A stretch of 64,000 bases of DNA from Actinomadura sp. WMMA1423 (GTDB lineage Bacteria > Actinomycetota > Actinomycetes > Streptosporangiales > Streptosporangiaceae), in NCBI RefSeq assembly GCF_006547145.1, contig NZ_CP041244.1:8184001-8248000 (forward strand), written 5' to 3'. Of the stretch, positions 7,862-15,061 are shown in pieces. Numbering within the stretch: the stretch's first letter is position 1; each line of letters starts with the position of its first letter. The notes beneath the pieces are model-generated. The model worked only from the letters and a program-made list of their open reading frames with translations, was not told the DNA's origin and ran no database searches. The translations under genes were made by a program, and so were the position numbers.

Positions 7862-7914
7862 ACGGCCTCCGCCGCCGAGACGCCGGTAGTGGCCTTGCGG
7901 AGAGCGGTGAGCAC
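7852..7914 (-). CDS. Possible 20-residue leader peptide of the MFS gene
   Basis: A GTG-initiated 20-codon frame (MLTALRKATTGVS...) with a GGGAGG ribosome site six to seven bases upstream. Its stop codon is the loop of a 7-bp hairpin. It is followed by the stem that can mask the MFS ribosome site. No family match is possible at this size. It could be a chance frame; the ribosome site and the position are the only support. Confidence 0.35.
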   Translation of the reverse strand: MLTALRKATTGVSAAEAVPA

Positions 7915-8033
7915 GCGCGACCTCCCGAAGCGCATCCGAGATCTTCGCGCCGACCCTCGCACGCCCCCGCCCCGTCCGCAATCCGTTTTCCGGACTCGCG
8001 CGATCGCGGGGCGCGCGCTGGGTCGGAGGCGGC

Positions 8034-8534
8034 TCAGGGGGCGCCCATGGAGACGGGACGCCCCACCTCGAAACGGAGCGTGGTCTCCAGGTCGGCGGTG
8101 CGGTCGAGGATGTCGATCCCGCCCGCGGCGGCGAAGTCGAAGCGGGCGCGGAGGGTGGCGGTGATGTGGTCCGCGGTGGCCGGACCGAACTCGATGCGGG
8201 TGACGTCGACCGGGCAGTGGGCGGCGACGAGGTAGACGGAGCCGTCGATGTAGCCCTCCTCCGGGTTCGCCGGGAAGGCGAAGGCGCGCCGCTCCAGCGC
8301 CGCCAGGCCAGAGGCCGGAAGCACGATGTGGTCGAGGGAGATCGCCGTGGTGACGAGGTCGGGTCCGCCGGTGCCGGGCCGGAAGGTCGCGGGCTCGTAC
8401 TCGTCGTCCGCGGAGAAGGGCTCGAGCGGGATCTCGATGCTCCAGGTCCCGGCGACCGGATGGTCGAGCTCGGCCGGCCAGTAGGTGATGGTCCCGGGCT
8501 TGAGCTTGAGGAACTCGTCGGTCAGTTCGATCAC
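8034..8534 (-). CDS. Conserved hypothetical protein, soluble
   Basis: A 166-residue protein beginning at GTG 8534 (MIELTDEFLKLKPGTITYWPAELDHPVAG). It is rich in beta strands, has no signal peptide or membrane helix, and ends with VGRPVSMGAP. I do not recognise the family. The chosen start lacks a convincing ribosome site, but coding sequence upstream would overlap the next gene region. It lies 38 bp downstream of the phosphodiester glycosidase gene in the same orientation, so the two may be co-transcribed. Confidence 0.65.
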   Translation of the reverse strand: MIELTDEFLKLKPGTITYWPAELDHPVAGTWSIEIPLEPFSADDEYEPATFRPGTGGPDLVTTAISLDHIVLPASGLAALERRAFAFPANPEEGYIDGSVYLVAAHCPVDVTRIEFGPATADHITATLRARFDFAAAGGIDILDRTADLETTLRFEVGRPVSMGAP

Positions 8535-8572
8535 GGCAGAAGTGTGCCAGGCCCCTCCGACCGCGGGGCCGG

Positions 8573-9589
8573 TCAGCGGGGGACGGCGACCAGGGCGATC
8601 GGCAGGCCGTTTCGCCGGAAGTCGACCAGGGGCCGCAGCAACTGGAGACGGCCGTCGTGGACGGCCGTCTCGTACCGCCCGCAGAAGTCCCGCCGGTACG
8701 CGCCGGCCGACACCTTCTGGCAGGCGACCGGCCCGCCGTCCAGGTTCAGGGCGAGGCGCAGGTCGAGCCCCGACCGGGGGAGGAAGGCAGCGAGCGAGTG
8801 CAGGGAGAAGTAGGCGTCCCGGGTGGTGCCGACGATGATCCGCCCGGCGGCGTCCTGCCCGAGGAAGCTGCGGTTGGCCAGCCATCGCTCGTCCTGGCCG
8901 CCGGTCCGGGAGCGTCCGTCCGCTCCCAGCAGCATCGGGTAGGAGACCATGGCCTGGCTCGCGCCCTCGGTGGCCCGCCGCCAGTCCGTCCCGGCGAGGT
9001 CCGCCAGCCGGGCGCCGCCGGTGCCGCCGACCACGAACGCCCCGTGCGTCGCCCGGTACGACGTGGGGCCGAGCCGGCGGCCATCGCTGACGACGGGAGT
9101 GTCCGGGCTCCCGTCACGGGCGAAGTAGCTGCCGTTGACGACCATCGCCGCCCCGGTGGCCGACATCCAGTCGCCGACCTCCCGGTCTCCGGCGGGACGG
9201 CTCAGCACCCGGAACCGGTAGCGGGCCGGATCGATCCTGCTGAGCAGCAGGGCGTCCACGGGCCGCCCGCCCACCCGGACGGGCAGCTCGGCGACGTCGA
9301 ACCCTCCGGCGACCTGCCGCCAGCGCACCGGCTCGGCCGCGTCAGGCGTGCGCCGCCCGGCCAGCGACAACCGGATCCCCGGGGACAGCCGGGAATCGTC
9401 CGGAGAGACGTCCACCCAGATACTGGCGCCCCGGCGCAGCAACACATTGACGCCGTACCACCCGTCGGCCGTCCAGTACGCGCCCCCCACCGCCGCCGCC
9501 GCAGCCAGCACGGGAGCCAGGGCCAGCGAGACCCCCCACCGCCACTTTCGCCCCCACCGCCACGGCCGCGTGATCGTGGTTTTGATCAT
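8573..9589 (-). CDS. Phosphodiester glycosidase (NAGPA-domain) membrane-anchored protein
   Basis: A 338-residue protein with an N-terminal basic stretch and one membrane helix (about 17-37), after which the chain is extracytoplasmic. The remainder resembles the NAGPA / phosphodiester glycosidase family: AMVVNGSYF near 148, a GRIIVGTTR strand near 238 and the hallmark LALNLDGGPVACQKV near 270. Members cleave GlcNAc- or sugar-phosphodiester links, acting outside the membrane. A cell-wall or teichoic-acid-like substrate is possible but not shown. Start ATG 9589. Confidence 0.82.
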   Translation of the reverse strand: MIKTTITRPWRWGRKWRWGVSLALAPVLAAAAAVGGAYWTADGWYGVNVLLRRGASIWVDVSPDDSRLSPGIRLSLAGRRTPDAAEPVRWRQVAGGFDVAELPVRVGGRPVDALLLSRIDPARYRFRVLSRPAGDREVGDWMSATGAAMVVNGSYFARDGSPDTPVVSDGRRLGPTSYRATHGAFVVGGTGGARLADLAGTDWRRATEGASQAMVSYPMLLGADGRSRTGGQDERWLANRSFLGQDAAGRIIVGTTRDAYFSLHSLAAFLPRSGLDLRLALNLDGGPVACQKVSAGAYRRDFCGRYETAVHDGRLQLLRPLVDFRRNGLPIALVAVPR

Positions 9590-9745
9590 GCGACTTATGA
9601 CGCTCGCCCCCTTACGCCGGGTTCGCCGCCGCCCAGCCGCTTTCCCGCACCGGCGCCGGAGGAAGTGAGACCGGCCGGACCGGTGGCGAGACGAACCCGG
9701 TTACCGCGCCCATCCGACGGGAGCCTTTCGCGCTTGAATGCGGTC

Positions 9746-10276
9746 ATGGAGAATCCGCTGTGGAACAGGCTGCCGGCAGAGGTGCGGGCTCAGGTCGACG
9801 CGCTTGTCCTCGACGACCAGAAGCTCGCTGCCGTCAAGGCGGTCCTCGATGCGTCCAGGGAGCCTCGGACCAGCCTGCATGAGTGTTCTCGGCTGGTCGC
9901 CGAACGGTGCGCGGCTCTCGGGCGGCGTTTCCGGCCCGCTCCGTCCGCTCCTCTGGATCTTGAGGATCTCGTCGCGGAGGTCCGGGCGCTGCCGCGGCCT
10001 CCGGCCGCGGTCGAGGCCCTCTGGGATGGCGATACCGAGGGCTGGTTCGTGGTGCTGGTCGGCGTGACGCTCGACCCGAAGACTGAACACCATCTCGCGA
10101 CCGTCCGGCACGGGGGCGATATTCGTGCCTTCAACGGTGAGGTGCCTCCTTGGCCGGAGGCAGAGGAGGCGAGCAGGATCGGCGCGGCCCTGGCGGGACG
10201 ATTGGACGTGCCGTTCCATTTCGCGAGTCCCGGCGAACCCGACGACACGGCTCCGCGCTGGTGGGACTCACCCTGA
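9746..10276 (+). CDS. Hypothetical protein with an L7/L12 C-terminal-like segment
   Basis: A 176-residue soluble protein starting at ATG 9746. The first 55 residues (EVRAQVDALVLDDQKLAAVK, then SLHECSRLVAERC) weakly resemble the helix-helix part of ribosomal L7/L12 C-terminal domains found in several actinobacterial stand-alone proteins; this is an impression, not an alignment. The rest has two hydrophobic strands (GWFVVLVGVTL) and a C-terminal RWWDSP. No function can be assigned. Confidence 0.65.
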   Translation: MENPLWNRLPAEVRAQVDALVLDDQKLAAVKAVLDASREPRTSLHECSRLVAERCAALGRRFRPAPSAPLDLEDLVAEVRALPRPPAAVEALWDGDTEGWFVVLVGVTLDPKTEHHLATVRHGGDIRAFNGEVPPWPEAEEASRIGAALAGRLDVPFHFASPGEPDDTAPRWWDSP

Positions 10277-10334
10277 CCGGGGCGAGGGCGCGGGACGCGG
10301 CCGCGTCGCCTGGGGAGATCGGCGCGGCCGGTCC

Positions 10335-10661
10335 GTGACGGTCGGCGGCCCCTCCGTCCGCGCGCCGGAGTGGATGATCACTCGTGTGGCGGGCGCCCTG
10401 CTGGGCGTGGTCATGTGGTCCTTGGGCGCGAGCTTCTGCCTCGCCGTCGTGATCAGAACGGATGACCGTGGTGCGGGCGCTGCGTCTCCGTGTCTGGACC
10501 ACCCCGGTGAGCTTCTCGGCGCCCTCTTCGTCGTGTGTCTCGTGGCGGCCATGGGTGTCGGGTGTTCGCGTCGCGGGGGCGGCGGGGGCGGATCGGCCGA
10601 CGGGACAGCAGGCGACGGGGGTCACTCCGCGCACTCCGGTCCGGTGCAGCGGCCGCTGTAG
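10335..10661 (+). CDS. Small two-helix membrane protein, hypothetical
   Basis: A 108-residue frame from GTG 10335 (ATG 10374 is an alternative) with two hydrophobic stretches (about 18-38 and 58-76) followed by a Gly/Ser-rich tail. It is convergent with the sigma-partner gene and overlaps its 3' end by 40 bp. The membrane pattern speaks for a real gene; the lack of a clear ribosome site and of recognisable relatives keeps confidence low. Confidence 0.4.
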   Translation: MTVGGPSVRAPEWMITRVAGALLGVVMWSLGASFCLAVVIRTDDRGAGAASPCLDHPGELLGALFVVCLVAAMGVGCSRRGGGGGGSADGTAGDGGHSAHSGPVQRPL

Positions 10662-11287
10662 ACGGCGACGGACCAGGTGGTCTTCACGGGCGGCTGTGCG
10701 GCCACCATTCTCTCGACCTCGACCGGGTCGGCCCCGTCGGGGAGCGAGCCCTTCTTCATGAGGGCCACCTCGAGGATGACGGGCTTCCCCGCCTTCAAAG
10801 GACCCGAAGTGCGGGTGGAGAGGGACTGCATGCCGAGGAGGGCGCCCTCGGGCGCACATCCGCCGCCGAAGGCGACGAGGAGTCCGTTGGACCACTGGGC
10901 GCTGGTGAAGCCGGCGGCGCAGCGAATGATGATCAGCGTGTCGTCGCCCGCCGGCGTGAACCGGATCCGGGCCTTCGCGGTCGTCGAGAAGCGCTTGGCC
11001 CCGATGCGCGGCATGCCCCATCGGGTGTTCGGCAGCTCCGGCACCGGGTCGGTGGCGCTCAGGGTGTACGTGGGGCCGCTCTGGCCGCTCGTGTCGTCGG
11101 AAGGAGGCATGGCGATGACCGCCCCTGCCGCGACCGCGGACATCGCGGCGGCGGACGCCGCGGCGAGGCGGACCCGGTTTCCGCGCCTTATCCGCCGGCG
11201 GACGTCGGAGGCACGGCGGGTGTTCTCCGGCAGGTGCGCGCTCGCGCTCTCCAGCGTTCCGCGCAGGTCGTCCAGCGTCGGGCTCAT
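10622..11287 (-). CDS. Single-pass membrane protein paired with the ECF sigma factor
   Basis: A 221-residue protein: cytoplasmic N-terminus of about 40 residues (TLDDLRGTLESASAHL), one membrane helix (about 41-61) and an extracytoplasmic domain with cysteines in IIRCAAG, GGGCAPEG and a C-terminal RCTGPECAE. The topology fits an anti-sigma factor or sensor, but the ZAS zinc motif (HxxxCxxC) is absent. It begins 1 bp after the sigma stop, so it is very probably co-translated with it. A role in controlling the sigma factor is inferred from this linkage. Confidence 0.7.
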   Translation of the reverse strand: MSPTLDDLRGTLESASAHLPENTRRASDVRRRIRRGNRVRLAAASAAAMSAVAAGAVIAMPPSDDTSGQSGPTYTLSATDPVPELPNTRWGMPRIGAKRFSTTAKARIRFTPAGDDTLIIIRCAAGFTSAQWSNGLLVAFGGGCAPEGALLGMQSLSTRTSGPLKAGKPVILEVALMKKGSLPDGADPVEVERMVAAQPPVKTTWSVAVYSGRCTGPECAE

Positions 11288-11288
11288 G

Positions 11289-11789
11289 TCAGTTCCTTTC
11301 CGCGGTGACGGACGCGGCGATCACCGGATCGATGCGCAGCTTCGCCAGGGCCTTGCTCGTCTGGCTCTTCACGGTGCCGGTGGAGCACCCCATGATCTCG
11401 GCGACCCGGCTTTCGGTGAGGTCCTCGAAGTACCTCAGCACGAGGACGGCGCGCTGGCGGGGCGGCAGCCTGCCCAAGGCGGCCCACAGCATCGCCCGGT
11501 TGTCCGCTGCGCTCGTGGCGTCGCCGGGTGCGGCTATCTCGGGGACGTCCCGCACGTCCTCGCCTCGCCAGCGGCGCCGTCTCCAGGTGGCGTTGGTGTT
11601 GACCAGGATCCGGTAGACGTACGGATCAGGGTCGCCCTCGATGCGGCGCCAGCAACGCCAGGCCTTGACGAGTGCGGTCTGCAGGAGGTCTTCCGCGAGG
11701 GCCTGGTCGCGGCACAACAGGTAGGCGGTGCGCAGCAGGCGCGGCGACCGTTCCGCCACGTACGCGCTGTAGTCAGGCCGGTCTCGCAT
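11289..11789 (-). CDS. SigE-family ECF RNA polymerase sigma factor
   Basis: A 166-residue sigma-70 factor with regions 2 and 4 only. Region 2 is seen in YLLCRDQALAEDLLQTALVKAWRCW (about 23-47) and region 4 in LPPRQRAVLVLRYFEDLTESRVAEIMGCSTGTVKSQTSKALAKL (about 105-150). It follows the short SigE-family pattern common in actinomycetes. ATG 11789 was chosen; a GGAAGGAACG stretch lies upstream. A possible ECF-type promoter reads GCAACC at 11853-11848 and GTAGTC at 11829-11824 on the minus strand, which would allow autoregulation. Its regulon is unknown. Confidence 0.88.
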   Translation of the reverse strand: MRDRPDYSAYVAERSPRLLRTAYLLCRDQALAEDLLQTALVKAWRCWRRIEGDPDPYVYRILVNTNATWRRRRWRGEDVRDVPEIAAPGDATSAADNRAMLWAALGRLPPRQRAVLVLRYFEDLTESRVAEIMGCSTGTVKSQTSKALAKLRIDPVIAASVTAERN

Positions 11790-11997
11790 GGGCGTGCGTT
11801 CCTTCCATCCTGTTCCTGCACATGACTACCTGCGAGACCCAGCGAAAGGTTGCCCCCGCGACCGAACAACTCTCGACGCGCCGAACGGCCCGTCCCGGAC
11901 GATGCGGCCGCCCCCTCCGGGCGCCCCGGGGGAGCCGCCCGGCGGGTGATCGCTGAGAGCGAACGTTGCTGTGGAAACAAAATGGTGCTCCGGTTTA

Positions 11998-12016
11998 TTG
12001 AGTGAGTGTGACTCAA
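11998..12016. promoter_or_regulatory. HAIR box (HspR operator) upstream of lon
   Basis: TTGAGT at 11998-12003, 7 bp, then ACTCAA at 12011-12016. This is the HspR-associated inverted repeat known from Streptomyces dnaK, clpB and lon. It lies 38 bp before the lon start, suitable for repression of the lon promoter and relief on heat shock. Confidence 0.88.
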
Positions 12017-12054
12017 CCTTGTGGTCGGGTCGGTCTACACACTTGGAGCTGAGC

Positions 12055-14451
12055 ATGAGCGAGACCCTGACGCTGCCGGTGCTGCCCCTCGAGGACGGGG
12101 TCGTTCTGCCCGGCATGGTGGTGCCCCTGGACCTGTCGGAGAGCGGTGAGGTCCGGGCCGCCGTCGAGGCCGCGCGGGCGGTGGCGCAGGCCAAGGGGCC
12201 GGGGATCCGGTCGGCGGCCAAGCCGCGGGTGCTGCTGGTCCCCAGGTTGAACGGGCAGTACGCCGGCATCGGCACGCTCGGTGTGATCGAGCAGGAGGGG
12301 CGGCTGCCCGGGGGCGAGCCGGGCGCGGTCGTCCGCGGCGTGCAGCGGGTGCGGATCGGCATCGGGACGACCGGGCCGGGCGCGGCGCTGTGGGTCGAGG
12401 GGACGCTGGTCGAGACGCCCCCGGCGACCGGGCGCGCGCAGGAGCTGGCGAAGGAGTACAAGGGGCTGGTCAGCGCGATCCTGCAGAACCGGGGCGCCTG
12501 GCAGGTCGTGGACGTCGTGCAGCAGATCGACGACCCGTCCACGCTGGCCGACAACGCCGGGTACGCGCCGTACCTCACCGACGAGCAGAAGATCGAGGTC
12601 CTGGAGACCGTCGATGTGGTGGAGCGGCTCAACCTGGTGATCGGGTGGACGCGCGACCACCTCGCCGAGCTGGACGTGGCGGAGACGATCCGCAAGGACG
12701 TCCAGGAGGGCATGGAGAAGACGCAGCGCGAGTTCCTGCTGCGCCAGCAGCAGGAGGCCATCCGCAAGGAGCTGGCCGAGCTGAACGGCGACCCGGCCGA
12801 CGAGGAGGACGACTACCGCGCCCGGATCGAGGCCGCGAACCTTCCCGAGAAGGTGCGCGAGGCGGCGCTCAAGGAGGTCGACAAGCTCGAGCGGTCCTCC
12901 GACGCCTCGCCCGAGGGCGGCTGGATCCGCACCTGGCTGGACACCGTCCTCGACATCCCGTGGAACGAGCGGACCGAGGACGCCTACGACATCGCGGGCG
13001 CGCGGGAGATCCTGGACGCCGACCACGCCGGTCTCGACGACGTCAAGGAGCGCATCGTCGAGTACCTGGCGGTGCGCAAGCGGCGCGAGGAGCGCGGCCT
13101 GGGCGTCGTGGGCGGGCGCAGGAGCGGCGCGGTGCTGGCGCTGACCGGTCCTCCCGGCGTCGGCAAGACGTCGCTGGGCGAGTCGGTCGCGCGGGCCATG
13201 GGACGCGAGTTCGTGCGGGTCGCCTTGGGCGGCGTCCGTGACGAGGCCGAGATCCGGGGACACCGCCGCACGTACGTGGGCGCCCTCCCGGGACGCATCG
13301 TCCGCGCCATCCGCGAGGCGGGGACCATGAACCCCGTCGTCCTGCTGGACGAGGTCGACAAGGTCGGCGCCGACTACCGGGGCGACCCGACCGCGGCGCT
13401 GCTGGAGGTCCTCGACCCCGAGCAGAACCACACCTTCCGGGACCACTACCTGGAGGTGGAGCTCGACCTCAGCGACGTGCTGTTCCTCGCCACCGCGAAC
13501 GTGGTGGAGGCGATCCCCGGGCCGCTGCTCGACCGGATGGAGCTGGTGGAGCTCGACGGCTACACCGAGCACGAGAAGGTCACGATCGCCCGCGACCACC
13601 TGCTGCCGCGCCAGCTCGACAAGGCGGGCCTCGAGGCGTCGGAGGTCTCCTTCGGCGACGACGCGCTGCGGCTGCTCGCGGCCGAGTACACCCGGGAGGC
13701 CGGGGTCCGGTCCCTGGACCGCTCGATCGCGCGGGTGCTGCGCAAGGTCGCGGCCAACGTCGCGCTGGAGAAGGCGACGCTGCCCGTCCGGATCGGCGCG
13801 GACGACCTGAAGGACTACCTCGGCCGGCCGCGCTTCACCCCGGAGGTCGAGCTGGGCAGGAACGAGCGCCGCACCGGCGTCCCGGGCGTGGCGACGGGCC
13901 TCGCGGTCACCGGCGCGGGCGGCGACGTCCTCTACATCGAGGCGTCGCTGGCCGACAAGGAGACCGGCGACACCGGCGTGACGCTCACCGGCCAGCTCGG
14001 CGACGTCATGAAGGAGTCGGCCCGGATCGCGCTCAGCTACCTGCGCTCGCGCGGCGCGGAGCTGGAGCTGCCGGTCGGCGACCTGAAGGACCGCGGCGTG
14101 CACGTCCACGTGCCCGCCGGCGCGATCCCGAAGGACGGCCCGAGCGCGGGCATCACGATGACGACGGCGCTCGCGTCGCTGCTGTCCGGCCGGCCCGTGC
14201 GCTCGGACGTGGCGATGACCGGCGAGGTGTCGCTGACCGGACGGGTGCTGCCGATCGGCGGCCTGAAGCAGAAGCTGCTGGCCGCGTCCCGGCTCGGCAT
14301 CACCACCGCGATCGTTCCCAAGCGCAACGAGCCGGACCTCGAGGACGTCCCGGCCGAGGTGCTCGAGAAGATGACGGTGTTCGCCGTCAGCGACGTCCGC
14401 GAGGTGCTGGACCTGGCCCTGGAGCCCGCCACCACCCCGGTCGCCGCCTGA
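12055..14451 (+). CDS. lon: ATP-dependent Lon protease
   Basis: A 798-residue Lon (LonA type) cytosolic protease that degrades misfolded and regulatory proteins. Order of domains: N-terminal LON substrate domain (about 1-200), helical region with the EFLLRQQQEAIRKELAEL motif near 230, AAA+ module with Walker A GPPGVGKTS near 364 and Walker B VVLLDEVDKVG near 428, and the protease domain with the catalytic Ser in DGPSAGITM near 697 and Lys in GLKQKLLA near 740. ATG 12055 follows a GGAG site. The HAIR box upstream suggests HspR control, and a hairpin after the stop ends the transcript. Confidence 0.97.
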   Translation: MSETLTLPVLPLEDGVVLPGMVVPLDLSESGEVRAAVEAARAVAQAKGPGIRSAAKPRVLLVPRLNGQYAGIGTLGVIEQEGRLPGGEPGAVVRGVQRVRIGIGTTGPGAALWVEGTLVETPPATGRAQELAKEYKGLVSAILQNRGAWQVVDVVQQIDDPSTLADNAGYAPYLTDEQKIEVLETVDVVERLNLVIGWTRDHLAELDVAETIRKDVQEGMEKTQREFLLRQQQEAIRKELAELNGDPADEEDDYRARIEAANLPEKVREAALKEVDKLERSSDASPEGGWIRTWLDTVLDIPWNERTEDAYDIAGAREILDADHAGLDDVKERIVEYLAVRKRREERGLGVVGGRRSGAVLALTGPPGVGKTSLGESVARAMGREFVRVALGGVRDEAEIRGHRRTYVGALPGRIVRAIREAGTMNPVVLLDEVDKVGADYRGDPTAALLEVLDPEQNHTFRDHYLEVELDLSDVLFLATANVVEAIPGPLLDRMELVELDGYTEHEKVTIARDHLLPRQLDKAGLEASEVSFGDDALRLLAAEYTREAGVRSLDRSIARVLRKVAANVALEKATLPVRIGADDLKDYLGRPRFTPEVELGRNERRTGVPGVATGLAVTGAGGDVLYIEASLADKETGDTGVTLTGQLGDVMKESARIALSYLRSRGAELELPVGDLKDRGVHVHVPAGAIPKDGPSAGITMTTALASLLSGRPVRSDVAMTGEVSLTGRVLPIGGLKQKLLAASRLGITTAIVPKRNEPDLEDVPAEVLEKMTVFAVSDVREVLDLALEPATTPVAA

Positions 14452-14462
14452 TCGCGCCGGGC

Positions 14463-14495
14463 ACGCCCGCGCCGGGTTCGTCCCGGCGCGGGCGT
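14463..14495 (+). terminator. Rho-independent-like terminator of lon
   Basis: A 14-bp GC stem (14463-14476 with 14482-14495) closed by TTCGT and followed by TTT, 11 bp after the lon stop codon. Confidence 0.85.
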
Positions 14496-14542
14496 TTCGC
14501 CATTAATGGACTATTCGGTTATGCCGAAACTCCGGCGTATGC

Positions 14543-15061
14543 ATGGACCGTCGCGAACGGGGCAGACCGCGCCGAGTGTTGGTCGAAATGTGGCAGCCCG
14601 CGGCAACGGGCGAGAGGGTCCCCTGGTACGTCGTCGCCCTGCGCGTGATGGTCGTGATCATCTCGCTGGGCTTTCTGGGAGTGTTCTTCTACTTCGCTTT
14701 CAAACTCACTTTGACCCCCGTGGATGACAACGGGCAGGCGGGCGGGAACACCGATCCCGGCCGGTCGCTCCGGTTCTACATGGACCAGCCCATCAAGGAC
14801 GCGCTCCTCCAGGTGGGCGGCAACGTGATCCTCCTGGCGCCGCTCGGAGTGCTGCTGCCCCTGGTCTGGACGTCCCTCCGCGGCCCCCTGCGGCTGGCCC
14901 TGGTGAGCGCGATGCTCTCGCTGGCCATCGAGACGGTCCAGGGCACGCTCGTGATGGGACGGGCCTTCGACGTCGACGACGTCATCCTCAACGTCGCCGG
15001 TGTCGTCCTCGCCTACCTGCTCCTCGGCCGCCGGCTCTCCAGGACCCTCCGGGGCCGTTAA
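14543..15061 (+). CDS. VanZ-like membrane protein
   Basis: A 172-residue protein with four hydrophobic segments (about 30-52, 90-108, 115-132 and 146-163). Motifs include GGNVILLAPLGVLLPL and SLAIETVQGTLVMGRAFDVDDVILNVAGV, the acidic D-x-x-D-V-x-x-N pattern of the VanZ family. The family is linked to teicoplanin resistance and to unrelated membrane roles; no glycopeptide-resistance genes are nearby, so resistance is not implied. Start ATG 14543. The stop overlaps the stop of the convergent epimerase gene by 4 bp. Confidence 0.82.
   Translation: MDRRERGRPRRVLVEMWQPAATGERVPWYVVALRVMVVIISLGFLGVFFYFAFKLTLTPVDDNGQAGGNTDPGRSLRFYMDQPIKDALLQVGGNVILLAPLGVLLPLVWTSLRGPLRLALVSAMLSLAIETVQGTLVMGRAFDVDDVILNVAGVVLAYLLLGRRLSRTLRGR

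Noticed and set aside
7679..7981. A 100-codon leftward frame in the MFS upstream region
   Set aside because: Its sequence is Arg/Pro-rich and overlaps the exporter start in another frame; only the 20-codon frame has a ribosome site.
14543..15061. Glycopeptide-resistance function for the VanZ-like gene
   Set aside because: No vanHAX or vanRS genes are in the window and VanZ-like proteins are widespread outside resistance clusters.
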